This document shows, one piece after another, positions 47,681 to 58,350 of a DNA stretch of 64,000 bases. A program made the position numbers and the translations under genes. The stretch covers positions 1,736,001 through 1,800,000 of the forward strand of contig JAPVLO010000182.1 in NCBI GenBank assembly GCA_027257055.1, read 5' to 3'. The notes beneath the pieces were generated by a model, which searched no databases, was not told where the DNA came from, and saw nothing but the letters and a program-made list of their open reading frames with translations. The DNA is from Cephalopachus bancanus. Taxonomy: Eukaryota; Chordata; Mammalia; Primates; Tarsiidae. Within the stretch, counting starts at the first letter, position 1; every line of letters starts with the position of its first letter.

Positions 47681-49359
47681 TACATGCATGTAGCACAGAC
47701 TGTATATGGTATACAAGCTTAAAATTTTTACTTCCTTGCTGTTGTAAACAGTTTATGGACACTTGATACAGAAAAACTGAACATAAACATAAAACAACTG
47801 GATTTCAACTTATAGAACATTTCACCCCAAACAAGAAGAACATACATTTTTTTAAAGAGCACATGGAACATAAACCAAAGATAAGTCACCTTAAGAAACC
47901 AAAAAAAAAAGAGAGAGAGAGAAGTAAAGTAAACCCAATGCAAACACAGTGTGGTATTGCAAAGGGACAGACACAAAAATCAATGGAAGAGAAGAGACCC
48001 ACACAAATATGGTCATTTTATTTTTGATAAAGTACAAAAACAAATCAATGGAGAAAGAGTAGTCTTGAATTTCAACAGATGGTTTAGGAAACACGGCACA
48101 TCCAGATGCAAAAAAAATTAACATCAGGCTCCACCTCGTATCTTATACAGAGATGAACTCAAAGTGAATAGTAGATTTAAATGTGAAACCTAAAACTATA
48201 AGTCTTTTAACATAAAACATAGGGGATGATCTTTATGTCTAGATTTTACGTAGAATTCTTAAATGTGACACCCAAAACTGATACATAAAGGAAAAAATTG
48301 ATAAATTAGAGTTAATCAAAATTAAAAACTTTTGCTCCGCAAAAGAGCCTGTTGAAAGAATGAAAAGACAAGTTACAGGCCAGAGGAAGAAATATTTATA
48401 AATAACAAATTTGAAAAATAACTGGCATCCAGGATGTATAAAAGAACCCCAACACTCAACATTAAGAAAAGAAATAATTTGATTAAACATGGACAAAGAG
48501 ACTTGCGCATACCCTTCAGAAAAGAAAATGTATAGATGGCAATAATTAAATGCACAAAAAGATGTCCAACATCAGCTATCAGGGAGATGAAAATTAAGAT
48601 CATTGGATGCCATTATCCATGTATTAGAATAGTTGAAATAAAAACCACAACACTGATAATACCAAATGGTGGTGAGAATGCAGAGCAACTGAAACTCTCA
48701 TATACCGCTGGTAGAAATGCAGTGTGGTACAACCACTTTGGAAAACAGCTTTGCAGTTTCTTATAAAGTTAAACATGTGGCCCTGCAATTCTACTCCTGG
48801 ATATTTATCCTAGAGGAATACAAACTTATGCTCATACAAAAACCCGTACGGGATTGTTTATACCAATTCTATTCATATGTACCAAATAAAACAACCCAAT
48901 TGTTCCTCAACAGTTAGATGGAGAAACAAACCTTGGTACATCTGTAAACTGTCATACTAATCAGCAATAAAAAGAAATGCATTGCTGATATGTGCAACAT
49001 CATGGTAGAATCTCCAAGGCATTGTGCTGAGTGAAAGAAGCCAATTTATAAAAGTCACATAATGCATGACTTCATTTATATGACACTCTAAAAAAGACAG
49101 AACTATAGTTATGGAGGACAGCTCAGTGGTTACTGGGGCTAGGGGTAGAGTTAGGGTGTGCCTCTTAAGAAGTAATCCAAGAGAGCTTTCTGGAGGTGAT
49201 GGAACTGCTCTATGTCCTGTTTGTGGTGATAGTTATGTGAATCCATACATATATCAAGATTCATAGAACTAGCCCCCGTCCTCTTAAAAAAGTCAAATTG
49301 ACTGTATAATAATTAAAACAAAAACATATTGTATTTAAAGTGTGATGACTATTACTATA

Positions 49360-49675
<316 letters not shown>

Positions 49676-49724
49676 ATTCCTTACATTTGGCAATCAAGAA
49701 GTTAAATTAAAAATTGGTTATTAG

Positions 49725-49764
49725 CCAGGCTCGGTGGCTCAGCCTGTAATCTTGTACCATTGGT
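49725..49764 (+). mobile_element. Alu head fragment, 3' part missing
   Basis: Only the first ~40 bases of the lineage-type Alu are present (AGCCAGGCTCGGTGGCTCAG, CCTGTAATCTTGTACCATTGG), then unrelated sequence. Alus normally lose their 5' end, so this is atypical. Confidence 0.75.
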
Positions 49765-50920
49765 CCTTATTTGACATATACTTGCTTACTAAGGACAGTG
49801 ATTATCAACCTGCTAATCAGATTTCCATTAAGCACTGTGTAACTAGTCTGCCTTTATGAACTTCTTGATTATAATTCCCATATTAAGAATATACTTCATA
49901 CTGAGCATCTAAAAAAAAGATAGACCCTACAAACACGTTCCACATTCAATTTAAAAGGGCACACACATGGTCACTGCAGGAGGAAAACAAATGTCAATGC
50001 TCTTATGTTAAAGTAATTGGCAAGATTAGGGCCACATAGTGTATTGATAGAACCTGGAGGCTAGAGGTGAAGAAGGACCATCTTAAAGGGTTCCGAGAGG
50101 AGAGGCTTTACTCAAAAAAGAATTGAAAACGTTCTGTTTCTGTTAATGCCCACTTGGACGGTGTAAATTAATTTGCCCTTTCCTCTTGACCTCCCCCGCG
50201 TCACTTGGTTTATCCTCGTCTCGTCAGCTCCTACTTGCCCGTCCATTTTCAACCTCTTCAAGTTCTAACATTTCTCATTCATTATTGTCTCTTTTTTCTA
50301 TTTATTCATGTTTGTGAGTTTCAGCTTAAAAGAATCCCTTGACTACCATTTTACTGGGATTTCGGGAGCATAGATCAAAATGGGAAATTTTTTGATAACC
50401 TTTAAGTCCCCCGAAGTGTAAAGCTGACTATATCATGCCTTACAATAAAACTCTGATTTGAAAAATGTAGTTTTTATCTTCTTGATGTCTCTGACTTTTT
50501 TTAATGTTACTGTAGAAGACATTAAAAAAAAGATTGTCAGTATCTTGTCCAAATATAACTAGACATTGCTCGTCTATTCACACTTTCAGCAGATGGTGCA
50601 AATCTAAATTTTGGTACATTCCCATCCGTCTATAAACTTCTTTCCATAGAAAACGAAAAAAATCTTACCTACTAAATGTCCTGTATACCTTGTACACAAC
50701 ATTGCTAAAAGGGGATATGATTTCCTTACCTGTGATACTGTGTCTTTTGTAATAAAAATAAAATGACCAGTTTCCTTAAAGTGTGTAAAACCACTTGATG
50801 AGACTTCGGACTCTATAGAGAGCAAAGAAGATAGCCTTCTTAGTCATGCACCTACAAGATGATCAACATTGTGATTGGCTATATTCGTTCTTTTTGCTTT
50901 GCTATAAAATAATAGCTTGG
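49765..50920. other. No recognised feature
   Basis: No family recognised. A small GC-richer patch with CpGs lies at 50,155-50,240 (CTCCCCCGCGTCACTTGG). Frames are short. Confidence 0.45.
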
Positions 50921-51295
50921 GCTGGGTAATAATAAAGAACAGAGGATTATTTGGGCTCATGGCTCTGCAGACTGTACAGGAAACATACTGCTGGCATCTG
51001 CTCCTGATGAGGGTTTCAGGAAGCTTATAATCATGGCAGAAGGCAAAGAGGGAATGGGTGTATCACAGGGTGACATCAGAAGCAAGAAAGAGAAGAAGGT
51101 GCCAGACATTTTTGAATAGCTAGCTCTTGCATGGACTAATAGGGCAAGAACTCACTTATTATCAAGCCATTGCCAAGAACTCACTCATTGCCAAGCACCT
51201 TCCACTAGGCCCCACCTCCAACATGGGGATCACATTTCAACACCTGAGATTTGGAGGGGACAAATAAACTGTATCTTCAACCACGGAAAATACGT
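50921..51295 (-). mobile_element. MaLR LTR (MST/THE1-type)
   Basis: Reverse-orientation ERVL-MaLR LTR with a clear pattern: GGGCTCATGGCTCTGCAGAC, AAGCTTATAATCATGGCAGA, CAAGAACTCACTTATTATCA, GGCCCCACCTCCAACATGGG, ATCACATTTCAACACCTGAG and ATTTGGAGGGGACAAATAAA. It is a solo LTR; no internal MaLR sequence follows. Confidence 0.9.
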
Positions 51296-51722
51296 TCAAA
51301 TGTCCAGGAGTAAAAGCATATTTCAAAGTGTGGGATAAGAATATTCTTCTCTAATTTAGAAATATATTGAGGATGATAAGGGAGGAAAGAATTGTAGTAA
51401 GACAGAAGTTTATATGCTATTTTCCCCAAACTATTTATGAATCTTCGAAGAGGCAATAAGAATCCTAGCTAATTCTGAGTAAACTACATCTGAGGTGGTT
51501 AATATTATACAGGTTGTGACAAAAACTCATACTGGAATTAAAAAAACCTTTTTTTCAGGGGTGGGCATAGAGGGAGAGAGGGAGGGAGAAAGTAAGTCAC
51601 CAGAAAAGGACAACCAAGTTAAAAACAACTTTCACAATTTCTTTGCTAAAACTGTAGCTTATTTTGAATCTGAGGTTCATTTCATAAATTCAAATAATTT
51701 CTGTTCTTTAAAACAATTTTCT

Positions 51723-52008
51723 GCCGGGCTCAGTGGCTCAGCCTGTAATCCTGTGCCTTTGGGAGGCTGAGGTGAGTGGATTGCCTGAGCCCGCGGGTTC
51801 GAGACCCACCTGGGCAGCGAGACCTCATCTCTACAATAAATCAAAAAATCAGCCCTGCGTGGTAGCGCTTGCTTGTAATTCCGGCTACTCGGAAGGCTGA
51901 GGTGGAAGAATCATTGGAGCCCAGCAGGTCGAGGCTGTGGGGGACGGGAGCGGTCACTGCACTCCAGTCTGGGCAACAGAGTGAGACTCCAACTCAAAAA
52001 AGAAAAAC
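51723..52008 (+). mobile_element. Young Alu SINE
   Basis: The cleanest lineage-type copy at the 5' end: GCCGGGCTCAGTGGCTCAGC, GAGCCCGCGGGTTCGAGACC, CTCATCTCTACAATAAATCA, ending GACTCCAACTC. Exact 13-bp duplications AAAACAATTTTCT are at 51,710-51,722 and 52,009-52,021. Confidence 0.97.
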
Positions 52009-52104
52009 AAAACAATTTTCTCTGAAAAAGAGAGGTTTTACTTGCGATGGTATCTGGTGTGTTTTAGAATATTAAAAAATGATGGACCCTTTAAATTCAA
52101 ATAG

Positions 52105-52780
52105 TGTGTTTGTTTTCTATTGCTGCATAACATATTACTACAAACATAGCAGCTTAAAAAGAATTATTTTCTTGTAGTTCTATAGATCAGAAGTCCAAGC
52201 ATGGCGTTACTGGGTCCTTTCCCCAGGGTCTACAAGTCAGAAATGAAGATACCAGTCCACTCATGGTCTTCATCTAAGCTCACAAGTCCCTGCTTTGTTG
52301 CTGACTCTTGGTGGACCCTTCTCAGCTCCTAGGAGCTGCTTCTGTTCTCTGTCTGTTCTCTGCAATATCCTGTGTAAGTAAAATGTGTGTAATACTTAGA
52401 ATTTTTCTCACTAGCACAGCAAGTTTTGGGACTTGGAGGAATTAGTTTCCAACTCTCCAACAGTATATATCCACTTTGTATCTATATAAACAAGAGAGTA
52501 TCTCTCACACTGAATCTCTTCCTGCAAGAAAGTCCTAGTGTTTTTTAAGGATGCAGATTAAGTCGGGGTCATCAAGGATAATTTCCCTTTTGATTAACTA
52601 AAAGTCAGCTGATATAGGATCTTAATTAAATCAGAAAGTTTTTTTCATCTTTGTCTAATAACATAGCCATAGAAGTGAACTGTGTCACATCCAGTCACAC
52701 TCACAGCCAGGTTGAGGGTTTTACACAAGGCATGCACACCAGGGAGCAGAAATCATGGAACCACAAATGGATGATATAAT
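52105..52780. mobile_element. Old interspersed repeat, family unresolved
   Basis: Starts with the familiar GTTTTCTATTGCTGCATAAC, ATATTACTACAAACATAGCA, GCTTAAAAAGAATTATTTTC, GTTCTATAGATCAGAAGTCC and later has ATCTTAATTAAATCAGA and TGTGTCACATCCAGTCACAC. This is a common mammalian repeat I know by pattern, but I cannot decide between an LTR and an old L1 3' end. Confidence 0.55.
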
Positions 52781-54150
52781 GGACTTAAAAGATGCAGAGG
52801 ATCTGGCAAACAGTTGTTCTATCAAAAAAGCTTAGAGATACAAAGAGTTGCTAGTAAGGAAAATTCTAAGTATTCCATCCAAAAAGTATTTTTGTTGAGA
52901 GGGTATCTAGATTGATGCCATCGCATTAATTTGACCCACAGACCTTGATAAGAGCAAGGTTCTTACAAGTCAAAAAAAGCCTACATTTCAGTGTATTAAA
53001 TTGTATCTCCACATAAAAGAAAATAAGACTGAAAGCAGTTCAAAGAAATATTATTAGAAAAGAAAACAAAGAGTAAAGAGCATAGCAAACTGTGATATTA
53101 AAAAAAAAGCAGTCATTAACTCCATGGAAATAAAGGGAGGTACAAAAAAAAAGGAAATAAGAACATTGTCCTCTTCTTGATGTACATGTGAATAATATTT
53201 GAGTAGCCATAATAACAAACAATGAGCTGCTCTGAGAGAATTGGAGAGGGTAAATGTATGTATTCAGAGAAGAAGACATAACACAAATTAGTCCTCATTC
53301 TCCATTGCGAAAAGTCAGTAGAAGATGCTTTAAAAATAGAAAAAAATCAATAAATGACAGTATAAGGGTAGTAATTAGAGATCTGGAGGTAAATATAAAT
53401 GTCAGCAGAGGATTCATAGTGGTTGCCGTTGGAAGTAGCATATTGGGAGGAAGAGGGACAAGAAATGTCTTTTATAAGCCAAGTGGTATTACTTGATTTC
53501 TTTTGAAAGACTGCACATTGATAAAAATAAAAAGTAAAGAAAGAAATGAAAGTGTTTCTTTAGAGACACAGATGACGCAGAGACAGAAACAGGGTATCCT
53601 GGAAAGGAAACGAACATCTCAATTTTCAGTACATTCTATAAGACATGATAATTTGTACTGAAGAAACAAAATTCCAAAAGAATAATTAAAAGGGCCAAAG
53701 TCACAAAATCATTAGGTGGCAGACTCAGGTTTCAAATCCACGCCTTTAAAGTCATGACTCTTACATAAAAGGATAAATAAACTGTTCATAGAAAACACTG
53801 ACATTTTCAATAGAGTATGAAATGTGCACAGGATTTAAATCTATGGAAACATGAAGAAAGAAGATTCCAAGCCTAGAGAATAGCTTTTAGAAAAAAGTCA
53901 AGAAGTATGGAGGGCTTACAGACTAAAAGAGTGGGAGATGAAATTCAAGACCAGGAATGGAATTTCTTGAGATGTTTATTCTCATTTTTAAATTCTGTTT
54001 TAAATTTTCATGCATTTCCAATCATTTTAAAAAATTCATTCCTCATTTTAGTACAGTGCTAAATGCATGTAGTATTAATGATACTTACCTAGAGGGAAAC
54101 TGAAACAAGTACTCAAATCTAGTATTGGCATCTGCATATGCATCAGCATA
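52781..54150. other. Largely unassigned; MIR relic at 53,690-53,765
   Basis: Only a short reverse MIR piece is recognised (TTAGGTGGCAGACTCAGGTT, CAAATCCACG). Other sequence is AT-rich with no family or gene seen. Confidence 0.45.
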
Positions 54151-54154
54151 TTCA

Positions 54155-54290
54155 TATAACATACAATAGTTCCCATTTCTTGTCTCATTTGATTATCCCA
54201 ACAAACCCCTAAGTAGAAGGTAAATTATTATTGTTGTTATTATTATTTTACAAGAGACAAACGGCTACTAAGTGGAACAATATGCTACTG
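54155..54290 (-). mobile_element. MIR fragment with triplet-rich patch
   Basis: Reverse-orientation MIR: TCTCATTTGATTATCCCAAC, AAACCCCTAAGTAGAAGGTA, then ATTATTATTGTTGTTATTAT and CTACTAAGTGGAACA. Confidence 0.55.
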
Positions 54291-55289
54291 TTGGACAAGG
54301 TGTTGGTTCAGAACACTGACCTAGTAGTTCTGTTCCCCAGCCTGTTCTTCGTTGATCAGTTCAAAACCAGAGCAATGCCACAGATGCAAAACAACTATTC
54401 AATTTAGTGTTCTAAAAATTCAGCAAAATTCAGACCAAACAACCAGAAAATTATATTTTTCAGTTGCCAGACATCGACTCAAGACTGAACATCTGGATGA
54501 ACATTCAATTATCCAGATGTTTTCAAATGGCTATACATTTGGTGAGATGATTACCAAATATATAATTGATTGAATGCTTTGTAAACATTCAGATGTTTTA
54601 AACTTCAAACATAGTCTGTAAGTCCATACGGATGTGTTATCTCCTTTTTTCTACCTGTAATATTTGACCACTCTCATAAAATGTTTAAATATGATGAGGT
54701 TCATTAAGAACCTTTACAGCTTTAAATATGAAAAGGATTAATTTTTCATCTGGACATTATTATGGCCAAAATAATATATTGTGCAACATCATGAGATGGG
54801 TTATGAACAGACCTAAAATTTAATTTGTAATTAATTAATACTGGTCCACCCACAGAAATATGAGGGTTGATATTTTCTCCAAGTTTCTCCTACTTCAAGC
54901 GATACTCATTTTTTGCTTTGTAAATAATTTTATATTATCCTCTAGAAGTTCGTTTTTGTCTTCTACTCTTTAGTGATACCAGAACACCACAGAAAAAGGG
55001 AAAGAGATAACACATCAAGTCATATTCTTCATTGGTTTCCGCCTAGTTCCTGACTTTTTCTGTAGAACACCACCTGCCAGCTTTCTTATTAAGTGCCTTA
55101 TTAAGTCTTGGCCTCAGACATCAGCGAATTAATTAATTGATTATTTCATTGAGGGTTAAGTGCTAATGAACGAAACACCGTACAAGATGTAGCAGTCAAA
55201 AAGAAGCGTAGTAATACATTATCATGCTTTGGATTTTATAATCCTCTCTACTTCTTAATTCAGTATTCATAAAACCATAAGTTTAATAG
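54291..55289. other. No recognised feature
   Basis: No family or gene seen. A 73-codon frame at 54,352-54,573 has no domain. Confidence 0.45.
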
Positions 55290-55405
55290 TCTAATGCCAT
55301 TTTTATCAATTAAGCCACTGTAGCTCAGAAAGGTTAAGTAACTTGCCAAGATGAGGCTGCAACCCAGACCTTAATCCAAACCCAATGGTCTTTTCTAGTA
55401 GGTCA
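55290..55405 (-). mobile_element. MIR SINE fragment
   Basis: Reverse-orientation MIR: CCATTTTTATCAATTAAGCC, AGAAAGGTTAAGTAACTTGC, CAAGATGAGGCTGCAACCCA. Confidence 0.7.
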
Positions 55406-55477
55406 GGTTTCCCAGTATTGTGCTTGGTAAAAAGTTCGGCGCCAGTAATGACTCCACACCCGGCCAGGACCAAGAGA

Positions 55478-55483
55478 TTTATT
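55478..55483 (-). terminator. LTR polyadenylation signal
   Basis: AATAAA on the minus strand between the CT-rich R region and the LTR end, in the position expected for the R/U5 poly-A signal. Confidence 0.65.
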
Positions 55484-55591
55484 AAAGTGGCGGTTACAAG
55501 AAAAAAAGGAAAGGGTCTGTGGAGAGAGAGAGAGGAAGTGGGAGAGAGGCGGGGAGAGAGCTGCAGAGAGAAGGAGAGAGCGACAGAGAGC

Positions 55592-55667
55592 GACAGAAAG
55601 AGAGACGAGAGACAGAAAGAGAGACGAGAGACAGAAAGAGAGACGAGAGACAGAAAGAGAGACGAGA
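55592..55667. repeat. Four perfect 19-bp tandem repeats in the LTR R region
   Basis: The unit GACAGAAAGAGAGACGAGA occurs four times without change (55,592, 55,611, 55,630, 55,649) inside a longer purine-rich track (55,510-55,680). On the LTR strand this is a CT-rich leader like those of IAP-type LTRs. Perfect copies imply recent expansion. Confidence 0.95.
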
Positions 55668-55690
55668 GAGAGAGATGCAGGGAGAGGGCT

Positions 55691-55823
55691 GTATTTATCA
55701 GCCCGACAGGGGCCGGAAGGGGCCGTGCTATGCTCCTATTGGAGGAGCTGCATGGGGAGTAGGGTGGGGCCAATGCCGTGTTATGGTCCTATTGGACACA
55801 TAACAAAGCTGGGTACTGATTGG
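55691..55823 (-). promoter_or_regulatory. LTR core promoter (TATA-like box and three CCAAT boxes)
   Basis: TATA-like TGATAAATAC on the minus strand at 55,691-55,700. CCAAT boxes on the minus strand at 55,738-55,742, 55,791-55,795 and 55,819-55,823. Spacing of the first is compatible with a Pol II core promoter. Whether it is active cannot be told from sequence. Confidence 0.6.
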
Positions 55824-56979
55824 ATGCTTGCAGGTTTGAAATTGACTCACGCAGGGGAAGTTTGAAATTGACGCGCGGACGGGCGGGGAGGTTTGAAATT
55901 GGCACGCACTGGGAATTGTGCTCACAGAAGCCAACCGAGGGCCTTTGTTGTCTGGTGTGTCGGCGCCATTTCGGGAGCCGCCCCTCTGGTCGCTTCCTGC
56001 ACCTTTCACTGGGTCCTGAGGTATTAATTAGGTGTCCCGTGAAAAGGATATCTCTTGGTAAAATACTTTATAGAAATAAATTTAACTTTGATTAACAGCA
56101 TTTCCACAATTTATTTGGCTATGAAAGTCTTTTGTCAAAACACTGAATAAGTAAGTCCTTTAGTTCTATCATTCTATAGAACAGTTTGGGAAATGGTACA
56201 CTGACGACTAAAGACTTGTTCCCAAATAGCAATCCCCCCAAAACCGGAATTGTCTTTCTGGAGGGTGGACCTCTTGCACTCAGAATGTGTTCCTCCAGAT
56301 CAAATGGTCAATCAGTTTTTATCTGGAAGTTTTGAGAAGGTTGCGTCACAATTTGTGGAAAAAATGTGCTGAGCTGTGGCAAATAGGCGAACGGTTCTTC
56401 CATCATGACAATGCACCCGTCCACTGAGTGTTCAGCAGTTTTGGACCAAAAATGGCGTGACGCCTGTGCTCCACCCTCCCTATTCACCTGATATCCCCAC
56501 AAGTGACTTTTTAAAAAATGTTGTTTCCCTGGATGAAAAAAGTCCTCAAAGAGAAACGTTTTGCTTATGTGAAAGAAGTGAACAAAAAATGGTGGAAGCA
56601 TTAAAGTTGATGGGTTGAAAAACTGTTTTGAGCAGTGGAAAAAGCATCTGGATAGATGTATTGCATCAAACGGAGAGTACTTTGAAGGTGACTGAAGTTT
56701 AAACATGTAAGAATAAGTGAGACAGGAGCTTGCTAGAGAAAGGCTAGGCGGACAGACAGGCAGGTACTCTGGTAACAACGTAGCAAATTTCTGGCAGGCC
56801 TCTCAGGCTAGCATTGGTAAACAAGCTCCCTGTGAACCTCTCAAGCTGGAGCTTAGCTACTCACTGCTGGGATGGAAAAGCAACCAATCAGCTCACCATT
56901 AGGTCCCTACCCTAATACTGGCCAGTCAGAACAGCTACAGCTCACAGGTAGTGCTAGCCAATTGGCTTAGACTTAAGTC

Positions 56980-56987
56980 TATATAAG
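56980..56987 (+). promoter_or_regulatory. LTR TATA box
   Basis: TATATAAG preceded by CCAAT-type sequence (GCCAATTGG at 56,957-56,965) and followed about 25-30 bases later by the presumed U3/R border. Classic LTR promoter layout. Confidence 0.65.
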
Positions 56988-57084
56988 CACCAGATTTTCG
57001 ACCACAGACGGCAACCCCTTCGGGTCCCCTCCCACTGTGGGAGCTACTCCCAGTGGAGCATTTTCCACTGCTCTCTGTCCTCTC

Positions 57085-57090
57085 AATAAA
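57085..57090 (+). terminator. LTR polyadenylation signal
   Basis: AATAAA in R, about 100 bases after the TATA box, with a T- and C-rich stretch after it. Confidence 0.65.
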
Positions 57091-57240
57091 TCCTGCTTTC
57101 TCACTTTCTGACTGTCCATGACCCTCATTCTTCCTGGTCATGAGACAAGAACGTCAACCCTGAAGAGCTGCTAAAGATCATCAGACCCGACGGAACCAGG
57201 AAAGCTGACAGAAGAAGGTGAAACTCCAAAGCTGAGACAC

Positions 57241-57415
57241 CTTAGGGGCTAGGCTTGCCAGCCCACCAGACCAGCAACACTCTCAGGGCTTGGCTTGCCA
57301 GCCCATTAGAGCTGACACTTCTGGCGCTAGGCTTACCAGCCCCTTGACGACCCTCTCTGGGGCTTGACTGGCCAACGCATTGAGCTGACACTATCGAAGC
57401 CCAGGTTGGCCTGAA
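57241..57415 (+). repeat. Four imperfect ~39-bp repeats in U5
   Basis: Units with the core GGGCT(A/T)GGCTTGCCAGCCCA followed by GAGCTGACAC(T/A). They start near 57,244, 57,286, 57,328 and 57,360. The third and fourth are diverged. Confidence 0.75.
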
Positions 57416-57492
57416 AAAAATCTGCATCAAGTATACATACACAATTTTTTAATAAATAAATCCTGTTTTTTTGTTTTGAGGGGTCTTCCGTA

Positions 57493-57770
57493 TGGTCACT
57501 GCCAGCAACAAATCCTACTCCATTGCCTTTTAGAAATGTTTTTCTGACTGCCTTGCCATCAGCTAAGTCAGGTCTTCCTGTATTATTTACTTACTGTGCC
57601 TCTTTCATCTAGTATTTTCTTATTCTTTTTTCTTATTCTCTTCCTGAGTTTTATTTCTCTAAAGCTACCTCCTTTATTCTATGCTCCCTCTGCCACCAGT
57701 TTTTGGCCTCCATTAATATACTTTATGTCTTTGAGACATTGTCCTTCTCTTTTCCTATACCTCGTGGGCT
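57493..57770. other. No recognised feature
   Basis: Short unassigned AT-rich stretch. Confidence 0.4.
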
Positions 57771-57771
57771 A

Positions 57772-57905
57772 AGTATGGGCTAAGTACCCATAGCGTTGGC
57801 ATCACCTGGGAGCTTGTTGAGTCCACGCCCTCAGCCTGCTGATCAGAATACACTTGTTGACAGAATGCCCAGGTAATCCCAAGAACATGAAAGTTTGGAG
57901 AAACT
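57772..57905 (+). mobile_element. MER5-type hAT MITE
   Basis: Plus-orientation MER5A pattern: GGCATCACCTGGGAGCTTGT, CAGCCTGCTGATCAGAATAC, CCAGGTAATCCCAAGAACAT, ending AAAGTTTGGAGAAAC, a diverged terminal repeat. Confidence 0.7.
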
Positions 57906-57999
57906 TTACCTTTATCACAGTATTGATCCCTTCCTGTGGCTATTTAACAACCATATTTTCAAAGCATTGAAAAGATTAATTGTAAAGAGTCTCAAGCTA

Positions 58000-58350
58000 T
58001 TGCTTTCGAAGGCTCCCCCATGGTGGTCTCCATAAAATCTAAGCTCTCCAGCGCAGCAGATCTTCATAATCTGGTCCTTCTTAGTCCAACAGCCTCATCA
58101 ATGTCATCTTCCCCCCAGTTCCCACTGTTGTTTATGCTCCAGCCATTCTGAACTACAAAATTTGATCAATAGTCTATGTTTTTTCTCTTGTCTCTGGTAC
58201 TTTGTTTATTCAACTTCCTCTGCCTGGAATAATTCCCCATTCTTCTTCACTTGGCCTATGTCTACTTGTCTTTTAGGTTTTGTCTTAGGGGACAATGCCC
58301 TGGGAACCAATTCCTGGCTCTCTAAGAGAGAGCACCCTATAGATTTCCTG
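58000..58350 (+). mobile_element. L2 LINE fragment
   Basis: Plus-orientation L2: CATAAAATCTAAGCTCTCCA, CTTCATAATCTGGTCCTTCT, CCTCTGCCTGGAATAATTCC, TTCTTCACTTGGCCTATGTC. The open frame at 58,162-58,380 lies within it and is incidental. Confidence 0.7.

Larger units (their letters stand above)
45640..49330 (+). mobile_element. Ancient L1 (L1M-type), interrupted by DNA transposons
   Basis: Plus-strand L1 patterns: ORF1-like sequence at 45,650-46,150, ORF2 C-terminal half at 48,180-48,900 (AAAACTTTTGCTCCGCAAAA, GGCATCCAGGATGTATAAAA) and a 3' end at 48,900-49,300 (GTGATGGAACTGCTCTATGT, TTCATTTATATGACACTCTA). A mariner and a hAT-like piece separate the halves near 47 kb. It could be two copies. 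No frame longer than about 90 codons survives. Confidence 0.65.
55433..56053 (-). mobile_element. Solo retroviral LTR, class II (IAP/betaretrovirus-like)
   Basis: On the minus strand the LTR core runs about 56,008 to 55,449. It holds a CpG-rich U3 with three repeats of GTTTGAAATTG (plus strand 55,834, 55,860, 55,891), three CCAAT boxes, a TATA-like TGATAAATAC, a CT-rich R region of tandem repeats, an AATAAA and a TCTTGGTCCTGGCCGG end. Just beyond lies TGGCGCCGAAC (55,434-55,444), close to the lysine-tRNA primer-binding site of betaretroviruses. The outer limits are 10-bp direct repeats CTTGGTAAAA at 55,423-55,432 and 56,054-56,063. No gag, pro, pol or env is present. Confidence 0.75.
56718..57429 (+). 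mobile_element. Solo retroviral LTR, class I (HERV-W/9-like)
   Basis: Begins TGAGACAGGAGCTTGCTAG and ends CATCA, with a TATA box, the class I signature CGGCAACCCCTTCGGGTCCC, AATAAA and a long U5. The same signature is found in HERV-W/HERV-9-type LTRs. It interrupts the mariner: comparison with copy 1 at 47,635-47,660 shows the joined target. AAGT occurs on both sides (56,715-56,718 and 57,429-57,432), overlapping the terminal bases, so the exact 4-bp duplication is ambiguous. No internal retroviral genes. Confidence 0.8.
56229..57490 (+). mobile_element. Internally deleted mariner, copy 2, split by an LTR
   Basis: Same family as 47,091-47,680: left end CCCCCCAAAACCGGAATT, right end read in reverse ACCCCTCAAAACAAAAAACA, TA flanks at 56,227-56,228 and 57,491-57,492. 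Worn transposase C-terminal codons are visible: GTCCTCAAAGAGAAACGTTT, CAGTGGAAAAAGCATCTGGA, GGAGAGTACTTTGAAGGTGA. Stops are frequent. The LTR at 56,718-57,429 lies after the last transposase codons; without it the mariner is about 550 bp. Confidence 0.82.

Noticed and set aside
55434..55444. Possible tRNA-lysine gene
   Set aside because: Only a short stretch resembling a primer-binding site is present; there is no tRNA body.
55592..55667. CRISPR-like array of 19-bp repeats
   Set aside because: The units are directly adjacent with no spacers, and the setting is a primate LTR.
55306..55803. Overlapping frames rich in serine/leucine (minus) or arginine/glutamate (plus)
   Set aside because: They translate the CT/GA-rich tandem repeats of the LTR and are not proteins.
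56308..56778. 156-codon minus frame
   Set aside because: It is the antisense of the mariner transposase remnant and runs into the LTR.
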